Shown one piece after another: positions 21,914 to 33,275 of a DNA stretch of 64,000 bases. Location of the stretch: assembly GCA_038501625.1 (NCBI GenBank), contig JAZAYU010000202.1, forward strand, positions 620,001 through 684,000, in the 5' to 3' direction. Source of the DNA: Corbicula japonica. Taxonomy: Eukaryota > Mollusca > Bivalvia > Venerida > Cyrenidae. Position 1 is the first letter of the stretch. Each line of letters opens with the position of its first letter. Under the pieces are notes generated by a model. The model made no database searches, was not told the origin of the DNA, and saw nothing but the letters and a program-made list of their open reading frames with translations. The translations under genes and the position numbers were made by a program.

Positions 21914-23806
21914 CAATTATTCTCAAACCAATAGGTCTATACGGCTGTCAAGTCATGACACTTAATGTATTTAGTCTTCTCTGTGTCCAGAATAAAGTAG
22001 TTTGCTCAATCATTCGTGAAAATGGACCAGTTTGTGCTGTAAATATTGTAAATTTGCTGTTTAAACGTATATTTCTTGAAGTAAACTGAAGTCTAGTGAA
22101 GAATTATAACTGCATAAAAAAGTCTCTACTGGAGGACAACACAGTGTAAAATCTGTGTGTTTTATCTATATTTTACTTAATTCTTGAAAAAATGAGAAGC
22201 CACGCACCGTACACCTGCACGTGATTTTTGCTGCGCTGCGTATCACGACATTTTATTCGAAGCTGGTATGAAACAATATACTTTTTTTTTAAATCTTTAA
22301 CTGTTTCTTCACATTTTATTGAGCTGTAGTTTGTTGTGTTGGTGTACAATGCAAAACTGAGTTTGATATACTTTATGATTCTGCCAGCAACAAGCAGAAG
22401 CGAATCCAGAAGGTGTTCTTTTGGGTTGCTCAAACCCCTTTTTGGCGCATCTATATTTTATGCTCATGGGGATTTTGGCCAGACATTTGGAAATTATCAT
22501 ATAACTACCCAAAGACTGACCAAAACGAACTTCATTTCTGGAAATCTTTTACTTGACCTTCAACAAAGCTAGCATGGTATTTCACGCTTTACAGTAGACC
22601 CTACCGATGAAAACGCCATTCAATAATTTGTGAAAGACAGATAATGTTTTTCCAAGTAACTGACTTGACATTTGACATGTGGTGAAAAATGAAATGTTGT
22701 AATCATCTTAATCTGTTTACCAAGTGTATTATATGCAGGATCATTTTTCACCAAATGTCTATGGTCAAGTATACATAAACAAGTAAAACAAATTCTTTTA
22801 TAACTTCAGAAGTAGTCAAGATCATTTTATGAAACTTGTTATTCATTTAATTGGCAATATGTAAGTTATTTAAGTTCTTTTACTTTCACCAATGATCTAC
22901 GGTAGGTGTCTGTAACTTAAAAAAGATAAAACTTCCTATTTCAATAACTCATAGTAAAGTAAACATGATACGGTGATAACACTTGGTATAAATATTTGAT
23001 GTAAGGTGATTACAGCTTTATGTACAACATTTCATTTTTTACCACATGTCAAAGGTCAAGTAAGTTACTTGGCATAAATATTAACTATCTTTCACAAATT
23101 ATTGTTCGGGGCTTCACCGGTAGGAGACCCTGTTTTGCGTGCAATACTCTTATAGCATTGAAAGATTAAAAAAAAGATTCGATTGGGTCGGGTCAGTCTT
23201 ATGGTAGTTATGTGATAATTCCAACTTTCTGGCCATAATCCCCATGACAATTAAATATTGCTGGGCCAAAAGGGTCTTTGAGCAACGCCAAATAATACCC
23301 TCTGGATCTGCTCCTGCTTGTTGATGGCCGAATTTTTATGTATATCAAACTTTGTTTTGCAATGTACACCAACACAACAAACTACGTACAGCTCAATATA
23401 AAATGTGAAGAAACAGTTTGTAATTTCACCAATCAAAGTATAAATTTTCATACCAGCATCGAATAAAATGCCGTTGTACACAGCGTAGCAAAATCAAGCG
23501 CCGGTGTACGGTGTGTGGCCTCTCATTTTTTGCAAGATGCAAGTAAAATATAGAAAAAAACATACTCAAATTTTACTCTACGTTGTCCTCCAGTACGGTC
23601 AATTTTTAGGCAGTCACAATTCTTTACTAGACTTCAGTTTAGATCTAGAAAAATACGTTCAAACAGGAAATTTACAACATTTGCAGCACAGACAGGTCCA
23701 TTTTCACGAATGATTGAGCAAACTACTGTATTCTGGGCGCAGAGAAGACTAGAGACATTAAGTGCCATGTCTTGACAGCCGTATAGACCTATTGGTTTGA
23801 GAATAT
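21914..23806. mobile_element. Fold-back element, ~800-bp arms
   Basis: Begins attctcaaaccaataggtc and ends gacctattggtttgagaat. The arms (about 21914-22760 and 23020-23806) are inverted copies at roughly 80-85% identity by eye, with a short AT-rich centre. Several short open frames on both strands pair up as mirror images and are not genes. Located in the intron between exons 5 and 6. Confidence 0.75.
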
Positions 23807-23887
23807 GTACATTTGTAAAAATTTTGACGACATTGAAGCAGCGGCTGAAAAACAACTTCATTTCTACGTAACTTCGTATTTTCTACA

Positions 23888-25328
23888 ATGTCGTCATTTT
23901 ATGCAACAGAAACGCGCGCCGTAATAGTTTTGTTGTGAACTTGGATATTCGCCTACTAAGACTTACGAAATGATCCAGAAGACATCAGCAGGAAAAAGTG
24001 TTTCACGTACACAATTATTTGAATGGCACAGGCGGTTCCGGGGTGGGGGGTGGGGTCGTGTTTCTCTAGAAGACGATGGAGGTAGGGGCCGAAAATCCTC
24101 TATTGACTCAACGTGTGTAAGCCCCGTAAAAGACGTCGTTGACAGGGATAGGCGCGTCACCATTCGGGATATCTGTACCGTAACTGGATTTAGTTTTGGG
24201 ACTGTTCAGCGCATTTTAACTGAACACCTGAACATGAAGAAGCTTAGTGTGCGATGGGTACCATGGTTGTTGACAGATACAAATAAAGAGAACCGAGAAA
24301 TGGCGACAAGGAAATTTATCAAGCGTTATCGACGGGATGGAGTGACATTTCTTGACCACATTGTTACAGCAGATGAGACGTGATTGTACTTGTTTGATCC
24401 GAAGACGAAGGAGCAATCAAGACAGTGGAAGACACCCGGATCGCAGACCCCATAGAAGGCACGAGTAACAAAGACGTGTGGCATGCAGATGTACATCTTC
24501 TTCGCCGATCGGCATGGGATGATTCTCATGCACGCTGTTCCGATAGATCAGAATGTGAATGCCGCCTACGGTATTTACTACGGTAATGTACCTGTTTTAT
24601 TATAAAATGATTTATCAAATTTTAATTTTATTTATTCTTACTTAAATACAATAAATACGTTAATTTTTTAAGTTTCCGTAATGCGTTATTGCATGACCTG
24701 ATAAGTGCAATTGTTTGCTTTTAAGTCACCATGCACTTTCCGTTGCAGGTTTTAAGGAAAGACTTGGTCCGTGAGTATAAGAAGAGACTAGGAATGGATG
24801 TGGGTGATATAATATTCCATCACAACACACCGTCCCATACAGCAGACACAACCAGGCTCGACATCGGACTTCGATCTTTTTGACCATCCCCAGTATTCGC
24901 CGGACCTCGCGCCTATGGATTTTCGTGTGTTTCCTGTCGTAAAGTCGGCATTGAAGGGCACGAGGTTTGACACATATGAATATTTATCTAATGCAACTCA
25001 GTGTGTGGTATCACAAGCTGGACGAAGAGTGGTATATCGACATGTGTCAGCAGTGGTTAGCCCGTCATGAAAAATGTATAACGTGCGGCGGAGATTATTT
25101 GGAAAAGTGACCTGAAGTTGAAGTTTTATGACGTCGAGCGTCCCCGGTCGCCAGTTACAGACATTATGTTTTGAAGTGTAACTCGATTGTTCCATGTATA
25201 AAAGTCATGAATCATTCAGATATTGTAGATTAAATATTCATGTTATTACCATCTTCATTTTATGTAGGTAACAGTAACCGTTTACAAACGGTGATAGTAG
25301 TCCGGTTAATTCTGGATCACCCCTCGTA
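23888..25328 (+). pseudogene. Decayed mariner transposase and 3' end
   Basis: Reads as a mariner-family transposase. The N-terminal ATG is at 23888, with Y-E-M-I-Q-K and L-F-E-W-H-R-R-F-R-G near 24000. Helix-turn-helix-like V-T-I-R-D-I and G-T-V-Q-R-I-L-T-E are near 24160-24220, V-T-A-D-E-T near 24363, and Y-S-P-D-L-A-P-M-D-F near 24895 gives the last catalytic Asp. Inactivated by a frameshift near 23925, TGA in place of the Trp after D-E-T (24379), a ~165-bp AT-rich interruption (24585-24748) and a further frameshift near 24868. The 3' end carries tggatcacccctcgta next to TA; no matching 5' TIR found. Confidence 0.82.
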
Positions 25329-25347
25329 TATGAAAACTCTATTTCAG

Positions 25348-25419
25348 CATGTGATGGTACGTACTGCAACAATAGAGGCTCCTGTGACTTTGCTTATCAT
25401 AGGAGAGTTTGCACCTGCA
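25348..25419 (+). CDS. Predicted exon 6, first part of an EGF-like domain
   Basis: A short 72-nt, phase 1-1 exon with acceptor CTATTTCAG and donor GTAAGT. It encodes C-D-G-x-Y-C-x(5)-S-C-x(7)-V-C-T-C, the first five cysteines of an EGF domain; the exon at 27093 supplies N-Q-G-Y-Y-G-D-Q-C with the sixth. The domain is therefore complete across an intron. It has no D/N-x-D/N calcium-binding signature. The end of a mariner element lies 19 bp upstream of the exon. Confidence 0.78.
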
Positions 25420-25737
25420 GTAAGTGATATACTTATATCAAACTTCTTATTTAACTAGCACTTTGTTATAACCTTGTTATATGTATCCTTTATAATTAAA
25501 GAACTGTTAGAGAGCAATTAACAAAAATACACAGTGTTGTCTGCTGTCATTAAGAACAGCTGCAAGTTCTTGAACACACATTATCATATGATGTAGCTCA
25601 TATGCCAAAATGAACGCACCATCAGACAACAATGGTTTCAAAGTATAAATTGAAAATAATTATGTGAAATTTATTATATATCTTGCCTTATTGCCTGCTC
25701 AAAGAAGAGCATTGCCCAAGATCATTAAACTAAATCT

Positions 25738-25836
25738 GGAGATCGGTCTCAAATCTCAAGCATCTGATTGGCTGAAATGGTGACCAGTAGCCGTTTTAGC
25801 CAATCAGATGCTTGAGATTTGAGACTGATCTCAAAA
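25738..25836. mobile_element. Short hairpin MITE
   Basis: About 37-bp arms (gagatcggtctcaaatctca and its inverse, then agcatctgattggct/agccaatcagatgct) around a ~25-bp loop. Would form a stable cruciform. Confidence 0.65.
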
Positions 25837-26651
25837 CTTAGTTTTATGACCTTCGGCTCAGGTTTGATAACAACATGTACACAAGTGTTCGGTTTGTCAT
25901 GAAATAAAGTTGATACCTGGTGGATAGTTTAATGTATTCTTCAAAAACTTAGTAGACCAAAAAATTATCTTACAATTTTGAATATGTTTGTTTTAATTAG
26001 TTGGTTGCCAATTGGACATGCAAACTGGTTAATCAGTTAACCATCAGTTAATCATCAACATGACTGTGGTGATCATTTTTTCAGCAAACTTCCAGATGCT
26101 CTTTCATTTCACAATCTTTTAAACTGAAAACACAGATGCATTTTTCATAATTGCTGGCTGATCACTTCATATTCAGAAGTTGCCACGTAATTATTGACTA
26201 GTGAATGGCATACAGATACATATTTTCCTATTGCAGACTTCAGCATTTTCATGTTATGTGATAGTGATTTATTCAGTGAACCAAAGACTTAAGTAAAGTT
26301 CGCTTTCCTTTGCATTTAATATGCGATATTTTTCATAAAAATTTATTAAGGTGCTTTACTGATATCACCATCCAGTTCCATACCAGTTACATTGTTGAAA
26401 AACAACAACATGAAACAAATACTAGAGTATTCATAAAGAGTTAAGATTGAAATTAATTCCCCACAAATATAGTTCAATGGCTATTTTAGTTATGTTAAAA
26501 CAAAATATTAAGTCATTTTCTTTATACTTGCAAGTAGAAACACTTATTGTGTTTGTCAATATTTTTTATTTTCTTATTTTGTTACTGAATAAACAATGAA
26601 TATTATATAAAAATTAAATAATGTCATATACAAAATTGATTCAAGGACTCT
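25837..26651. other. Intron tract
   Basis: AT-rich with no feature recognised. Confidence 0.4.
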
Positions 26652-26880
26652 TTGCCCTTTCCTCCATATATACGCATTTGCAAACAGTGTAGATCCAAAT
26701 CAGCCAGCACAACTGTTCCATCTGATCAGGATGTGCACTTTTTGCTTTTTAGCTAGAAAAAAATACTTAATCCAACCAATCAAAAAGAGAACAGTGCAGA
26801 TCCTGATCAGATGGCATGAATGTGCCTGGATCTACACTGTTGGCCATTGCAATAAAGGTGTATCTATGGAAGAAAGGGTT
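26652..26880. mobile_element. Best copy of the dispersed ~230-bp MITE
   Basis: Inverted ends of about 45 bp: ttgccctttcctccatatat outward and cagtgtagatcc inward, mirrored by ggatctacactg and tatggaagaaagggtt. Contains the shared gatcagg motifs. Other copies at 3, 41900, 46770 and 50780 are partial. Confidence 0.7.
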
Positions 26881-27092
26881 ATTATTTGATAAAATAAATG
26901 TATTCTCAAAGTTTTTGGACATTATAACCTCTGAAATAAGTAAGGTTTCAATTTGTACGGAATAAGGTCTTTATTGGCAGAATCTCTTGTTCAAAGAATG
27001 GTCTTGTTGGAATTGGTTTTACTTTACTTCTATGTGTTACACTACTTATATAATTCAGAGAGAATAAAAAAGTTTTTTGTATTAATTTTCAG

Positions 27093-27218
27093 ATCAAGGT
27101 TACTATGGTGACCAGTGCCTGTACCAGTTCCATATTTGTGATGGCAACCCATGCACAAATGGAGCCACATGTAACCGTGGAGCAAGCAGTACACAGTATA
27201 CATGTTCCTGCAGAACAG
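27093..27218 (+). CDS. Predicted exon 7, end of EGF-1 and an EGF-2 lacking its last Cys
   Basis: A 126-nt, phase 1-1 exon with acceptor TTAATTTTCAG and donor GTTTAT. The first residues (NQGYYGDQC) close the EGF domain started at 25348. A second EGF follows: I-C-D-G-N-P-C-T-N-G-A-T-C, then Y-T-C-S-C-R-T, with five of six cysteines. Reading past the donor meets a TAA two codons later, so the exon must splice here. The next exon I can find (30220) begins a PAN-like module and does not provide the sixth EGF cysteine. Either a small exon in between is missed, or it has been lost. Confidence 0.78.
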
Positions 27219-28885
27219 GTTTATAACGCTTTTAATCTTTTTAGCCATTTGTTGAAGCAAAATCCATGTTTTCACTCAGAGCTATTTGTTAAAAGCTGTA
27301 ACAAACTACTTGATCCAAGGAAAAAAGGTACTTGATATAGTGATCCAAACTGAACAAACAAAGAAACTTCCAAAAAAAAAACGCAGAAAACTTAAATGTC
27401 TGTGTTAAGACAAGAAACAGGTAATTTTATTTAATCAACGTGTCAGATATTGAATAATTTGCTAAATGATTTACAGTACCTAAAAAGATACTGTGATGTA
27501 GGCAAACCAAATTAAACGCTGAATTGCATTTTAGTTTATCTATTACATTAGTTATTTTTATGCCCCCGGCATCTAGTGATCGAACCATCTGTCCGTCCGT
27601 CTGTCCAGTTAACCTTTTTCGGCAAGTTAGATATTTCTCAATTTTTACAAAGAGCATTGGCATGCAAGTTTACACACATACTTAACAGTTCACAGGTCAT
27701 GACCCTGACAAGTAACATAACTCAGGGTAACTTATTTCGGGCGTTATCTCCCCTTTTTGTACTTGGAGGTAAATGATTAACCTGTTTCGGCAAGTTGGAT
27801 ATTTCTCAATTTCTACAAAAAGAATTAGCATGAAAGTTTACACACTTACTCAAGAATTTACAGATCATGATTCTTACAAGTTACATAACTCTGGGTACCT
27901 TATATCTGGGATTATCTTCCCATTTTGTACTTGGAGGTAAATGGTTAACCTGTTTCGGGAAGTTTGATATCTCTCAATTTCTACAAAGAGCATAAGCATG
28001 AAAATTTACACACTTTCTTATCAGTTTTTATGTTATTACCCTAACAAGTTACATAACTCTGGCTATCTTATTTCAGGGTTAGCTCCCCATTTTTAACTTG
28101 GAGATAAATGGTTAACCTTTTTCGGAAAGTTGGATATTTCTCAATTTCAACAAAGTGCCTTGGCATGAAAGTTTACACACTTACTAAACAGTTCACAGGC
28201 CATGACCCTGACAAGTTACTACATAACTCTGGGTACCTTATTTCTTTGATTATCTTCCCTTTTTGTTCTTAGAAAATTGGTTAACCTGTTTCGACAAGTT
28301 CAAATTTTCTAAATTTCCACAAAGAGAAATGGCATAAAAGTTAACACACTTTCTAAAGAGTGCACATATCATTACCCGTACATGTTATGTAACTCTGTCT
28401 ATCTTATTTCTGGGGTTGTCTCCGCAATTTGTACTTAGAGATAAATGGTTAACCTGTTTTTGGCAAGTTGGATATTTCTCAATTTCTACAAAGAGCATTT
28501 GCATGAAAGTTAACACACTCACTTAACAATTTCTACACATTAAGCATGAAAGTTTACACACTTTAACAGTGCATCGGTAATGGCCCTGACAAGTTACATA
28601 ACTAAGGCTATCTTATTTCCGGGGTTAGCTCCCATTTAGTACTTAGAGAAATGGTTAACCTGTTTCAGCAAGTTAGATATTTCTCAATTTCAGTCATATG
28701 CTCTTAATAAATATCTACCCTCCCAATACTTGCACCATCAGTGTTTGTACTAAATTCCTAAGTATTTATTACATTAAATACTGTAAATGTTCAAATTTTG
28801 TCTTGAATAATCTGTAATTTATAATCTTTGATTATAGATTACATGAACTGACTTTTTGATGTAAAATTCTTTCTTATGCACAGGT

Positions 28886-30067
28886 CAGGGCTTTTCATCA
28901 GAAAATTAGGATGAGGCCCTGGCCTTTCAAATTGGGAATTTTTATGCGTGATAATTGTTTATTACTAGTTTATAAATTTGAAATAGGAATTTTCAACTTA
29001 AATTTAATGTTTAAAAGCAATTTATGTTTCAGACTTTAATTTTTAAACTCCCCTCAAGAGGATTTCGATCTCTATTTTTCAACATCTTACCAAGCATTTT
29101 GGGAAGAGACTCTGCCACAGTTGGAAAAAAATACTGTATTTTTGAATTGAGAAGAGGCCTTTAAGGCCTCTGTTATATAACAGTCTCACAACTAAAGCTA
29201 ACAACACCCTCAAATTCATCAAAAGAAATATCCAAACTGATATCCCAAAACTAAAAGAAATAGCCTATAAGACATATGTTCGCCCTTGTTTGGAGTATTG
29301 TGCCTCCGTCTGGGATCCCTGGCAAAAGAAGTACATAAATCAGATAGAAATGGTTCAGCATCGTGCAGTTAGATTTATTTTTAATGACTATAGTTATACA
29401 AGCAGCATAACCAAATTACTAAATAAGATCAATTTACCTACACTAGAAAAACGCCGTAAAGTAGCATCATTATGTATGTTTTATAAAATCCAACAAAACC
29501 TAGTAAGGATCCAGTTCCCTCAATAAATACATAAAACACAGAGACACAGATACAGTATCCCCTTCTCCAGGGTTGACGGGCATAGACATTCATTCTTCCC
29601 ACGTACGGCGAAGATATGGAATAGTCTACCACCGGACATCACTCAGGCAGACAGCCTGGCCTTATTCAAGGCAAGGCTGTTTAGCCATTGTTTCTAACCC
29701 AGAGTGCTACAAATAATCATCAACCTTCATCCTCATCCTTCATCCCCATCAGACCATTTGTTTCTCATCCACATCATTCAATCATCATCTATTATTCATC
29801 TTTCTTCTTTTTGTAGTACCCTGGGTAAACCAAATTAAAGACAAGTACTTCTAGCTTCCTGTAAGCTTCTTCTTGCTTTTCTGTTTGTAAGGAGTCTTCG
29901 GGTAAATTACAGGAACCACCAAATCTACAACTAAAATTTACACCTTTTTAAGTTAAATCTAATGCTACTCCCAAAACATTCAGACTGCGCACTCCACGTA
30001 ATACTCTGTTAAGAGGGTCTGGAGTATTTGGCAGATTCAGATTCATATATAAGGATAAAAAGCCCTG
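28886..30067. mobile_element. hAT-like non-autonomous element with 5-bp TSD
   Basis: TIRs cagggctttt and aaaagccctg, flanked by caggt on both sides (28881-28885, 30068-30072). The sister element at 53900-53925 is uninterrupted at the corresponding point. Carries a CR1-like LINE fragment. Confidence 0.7.
29165..30055 (+). pseudogene. CR1/Jockey-type LINE, 3' end fragment
   Basis: The frame from about 29175 encodes the typical end of a CR1/Jockey-group reverse transcriptase: Y-V-R-P-C-L-E-Y-C-A-S-V-W-D-P, M-V-Q-H-R-A-V-R-F, then W-N-S-L-P-P-D-I and F-K-A-R-L-F at the C-terminus (stop near 29694). TAA at 29524 interrupts it. The 3' UTR ends in a cagattcagattc tail (about 30031), usual for this group. 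5'-truncated and inactive. Confidence 0.78.
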
Positions 30068-30219
30068 CAGGTTCTTGCACCAGAAAGTTTTTGTGATTAT
30101 TTAGAACTAACTTGTAATTTGAGTTGCTGTTTTAAAACTGTGCTATCATTTTAAATTGTATCATGACATACTTCGCTACCGGGGGCATATGTGTTGTCCG
30201 AACACAGCTTCTTTTTCAG

Positions 30220-30471
30220 ATCTGAATGAGTACAGTGTGATGTCTGTTAACACCACAATAACAGCAAACGGTACAGTTGAAAGAACATCAGAAACTCAAG
30301 TTGCCGACTCTGAGGAATGCAGGTTACTTTGTCTTAATACAACAGCATGCCAGGAAGCATCATATATATCATTTATACGATTCTGTCTGATGTATAATAC
30401 AACACTGACGGCAGATCAAATGACCACTGGTAATCCTGAAGATAAACATTTTCAAAAAAGCTGCATTAAAG
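30220..30471 (+). CDS. Predicted exon 8, PAN/apple-like module
   Basis: A 252-nt, phase 1-1 exon of 84 residues with acceptor CTTCTTTTTCAG and donor GTTTGT. It contains E-E-C-R-L-L-C, then A-C-Q-E-A-S-Y and F-C-L-M-Y-N, and ends S-C-I-K. This C-x3-C ... C-x-A ... C-x-x-Y order matches PAN/apple folds, which bind proteins or carbohydrates outside cells. Several N-glycosylation sequons (NTT, NGT) support secretion. The pyrimidine tract of its acceptor coincides with the 3' tail of a mobile element (27558-30216). Confidence 0.78.
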
Positions 30472-33275
30472 GTTTGTATTTTATTATTCTTGTAAATTAC
30501 ATCCCTGCTTCGAAGAAGAGGGCAGTATACTGTTTTACCATCATCTGTCCGTCCGTCTGTAACAAAATTGTCGAGTTTTCTAAGCCACTATACCATGTTG
30601 CAGCCAGATATTTTGCATATTGCTTTATCCTATAGTCCCATATGGTGTAAAGTGATTTTGTGCTCCATGCTCATCTAATTTCTGTTTACCCAATTTTTTT
30701 TTATTTTACTTTAAAATAGGTGCATTACATAAACCAAACAGCATCACAAAATTTGTGTCGCAGTTTTCTTAGTAACTATAACACACAGCAGCCCGATATT
30801 TTATATATTTTTACGGAATCAACCCTACGATTTCGACGTGCTAAGAGCGTCGAAATCGTGTCGATTCCGATAACGGTATTGCGCATGAGCAAAAAGCAGT
30901 ACCTTGAAACATTGAAACCGTGTCGCAAAATAAGGCTTCTGATTGGACAATATGAGTTTCATCCGGATGGCTTGCTTCCGACTTTTTAAAACTGAAAAGC
31001 CGCCATTTTGTTTCTCGATTCACATTTTCAGAAGTTCTTCTTCCATATGTTAGATAACAATTAAGATTTAACTCGCCAGAAAAATAAGGTTAATAAGTTT
31101 CTACATTGATTAAATCCTAATATTGTCACAGAGTTAGGGTCTAACAGTAGACTTCACCGTAGCGATGCGTATTACGGTAGTTGTTAGGCGTTGTGTTAAT
31201 TAAAATACAGAGTGAGAAAGTGACATTTACACTGATCCAGCATGCTCAACCTTGAAAATTTACCTTTTTCCATTTTTTACTGCAATAATCATCACAAACC
31301 ATAAGTTTAACATTGCAGTTTAGATGATAATATCGATTGATTTCGTTTTAATTTGGTGTAAGAAAGCGATTAGGTATTGCGTTGAATTAGTTACTCTGGA
31401 TACTGTAGACTGGACAGAACTGGTCAAATGAAATCTGACCAGCTAATGGCATTGAAGATGTGTATACTTGATCAGGACTCGAACCCAAGGTTCTCAGATA
31501 AAACATACAGCTACTCTGCCAATATAAGTTGAAATTTGAGGCATGGCAAACCTATGTTTACCAAATGCTATCTGAATAATGCTTCATTCGCAACAAATAA
31601 AAATTATTTCATTCCTTTTAAAAAAAATTGAGGTATAGTGTAGAATGAATGAAATAGGAAGCACGGCGAATCCGTGTTTACCACTAAATATTTATTTTAG
31701 ATTTGAGAAATAATTTCTCTGTTAAACAAGTAACTGTTACAAGTTCAAATATGTTGCATGGTGAAGCCATGTTGACCATTAATAGACCTGTTTCCCAATA
31801 CCGTTGTATTACGTGTTTTTATCGCAACCATATAATCTCCGAATTTTAAAACAAGGTATAATAGTTGGTCATCCTGATGACCGACATATTATAATGGACC
31901 AAACTGGAACTTTGAATGGTAACACCGGTCAACAGCGGCACCGGACGTGGTCACTTTAGACAAAACCGCCTGTCTTAAGCTTGCGAATGCTATTTCGTTC
32001 CCCCTACTTGCAAGAAAAGTCTTTTAAATGTTGATGAAACAATATTTGAACATTGTAGTTACGGAAAATCAGAAATTGACCTGATCTTTAACGACATGTT
32101 AAATTATGTAAACATACGTATGTTGTATTTTCTACAGCGTATAGAAATAATGTTATGCGGCTTTGTTTAGAAAGTCACGTGATGCAAATCTTTATAGCAA
32201 AATTTTTAGTTACACATAAGTTGAACTGATCCTTTATTTGAATCAAACAACTGTTCAGGATGATGCCATATATGAAATAGATTCGTTAAGTTATCCTAAT
32301 TTTTGTTCGTCAAAATCAAGAAACCGTTTATGTTTTTCTTAGAGACTCACGAATATCCGACTTTGGCGGGAAATACTGTCTGTAAGCAAAAGTTTACAAA
32401 AAGCTAGCCGGTCATTAGCATAACCTTAAACCAAAAAAACATGGCACTGATGTTAAAACTTGAAGCCGCTTTGAAATAAAAGCGCTAAAATTTTATTTGA
32501 TGTTATACAAGATAAGTTTACTGATATATATTTCCGGGGTTGTTAAGTAATGATTTTAAGCTGGTGATTAATATTAATTTTGCAACAGCAGCCTGACAGG
32601 GACTCAAACAGATTATAATTACTATTCTGATCGTCAACAATTTCGTTTGAATGTTGGTATTGCTATTTATTTAGAACTTAAACGTGTAATATATTACAGG
32701 TTCTTGCACATTTTCTTGTTGCTTTTATTTTGTTTGTTTAAATGATGTCAATATAAGTGTATGCGATATTATATGAAATAATGCGGGTCTCAAAAAATTC
32801 CTGTCACTCCTTTCACTTTGAAAATTGATGAAAACTTCTACCCATGCGTTCACATTAAAAAATTTCTAACTTGTGGTATAAATCACCAAACATATGGTCG
32901 TGAAATAGCGGAGGCTTATAGCATATGACAAGAGGTTTTAAATAAGCATTTAGTACGAAGCAAATGCTCAGAACTTTGCTTAATTGTAAAAATATTGACT
33001 TTTAAAGAGAGATCTTGCTTTTTTGTGATTTGCTGTTGCAAATGTTGTGAATGTTCTTAGAAGTTAACAGAAGTTTAGCGAATGTGAGATGACAATTGTT
33101 TAAAGTAAACTTAGGGAGGTCAGGGATTTTGCAATTTGTTGGCGATATCCAGTGCAATTTGGCGAGTGTTCTCAGAAATAACCGGAGGTTTAGCGGACCT
33201 GAGATGAAAATTATTTAACATAGGAGATCAGCATGGACGATTTTTTTTAAATCTAAAATCATAAGCGTAGACAAT
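30472..33275. other. Long intron tract with hairpin
   Basis: No exon recognised. A HINE-type fragment (ctgtccgtccgtctgt) lies near 30545. A strong hairpin lies at 30816-30869. The rest is AT-rich, without long repeats that I can see. Confidence 0.4.
30816..30869. repeat. 54-nt perfect-stem hairpin
   Basis: cgatttcgacg and cgtcgaaatcg pair around a 9-nt loop; the flanks ggaatc/gattcc extend the stem with one mismatch region. Confidence 0.7.

Larger units (their letters stand above)
27558..30216 (+). mobile_element. HINE/pearl-like element with 168-bp tandem core
   Basis: The head tatgcccccgg (27559) is mirrored subterminally by ccgggggcata (30179-30189). A hairpin follows (stem tgtgtt/aacaca, 30190-30206), then a gcttcttttt tail. 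After the head come a (GTCC)n tract and six to seven units of about 168 bp (27609-28690). Subterminal inverted repeat, 3' hairpin and tandem core is the layout known for Helentron-associated non-autonomous elements. A hAT-like element is inserted at 28886. A sister copy lies at 53260-54075. Confidence 0.7.

Noticed and set aside
21868..23861. Several 66-86-residue frames on both strands
   Set aside because: They pair up as forward and reverse readings of the fold-back arms.
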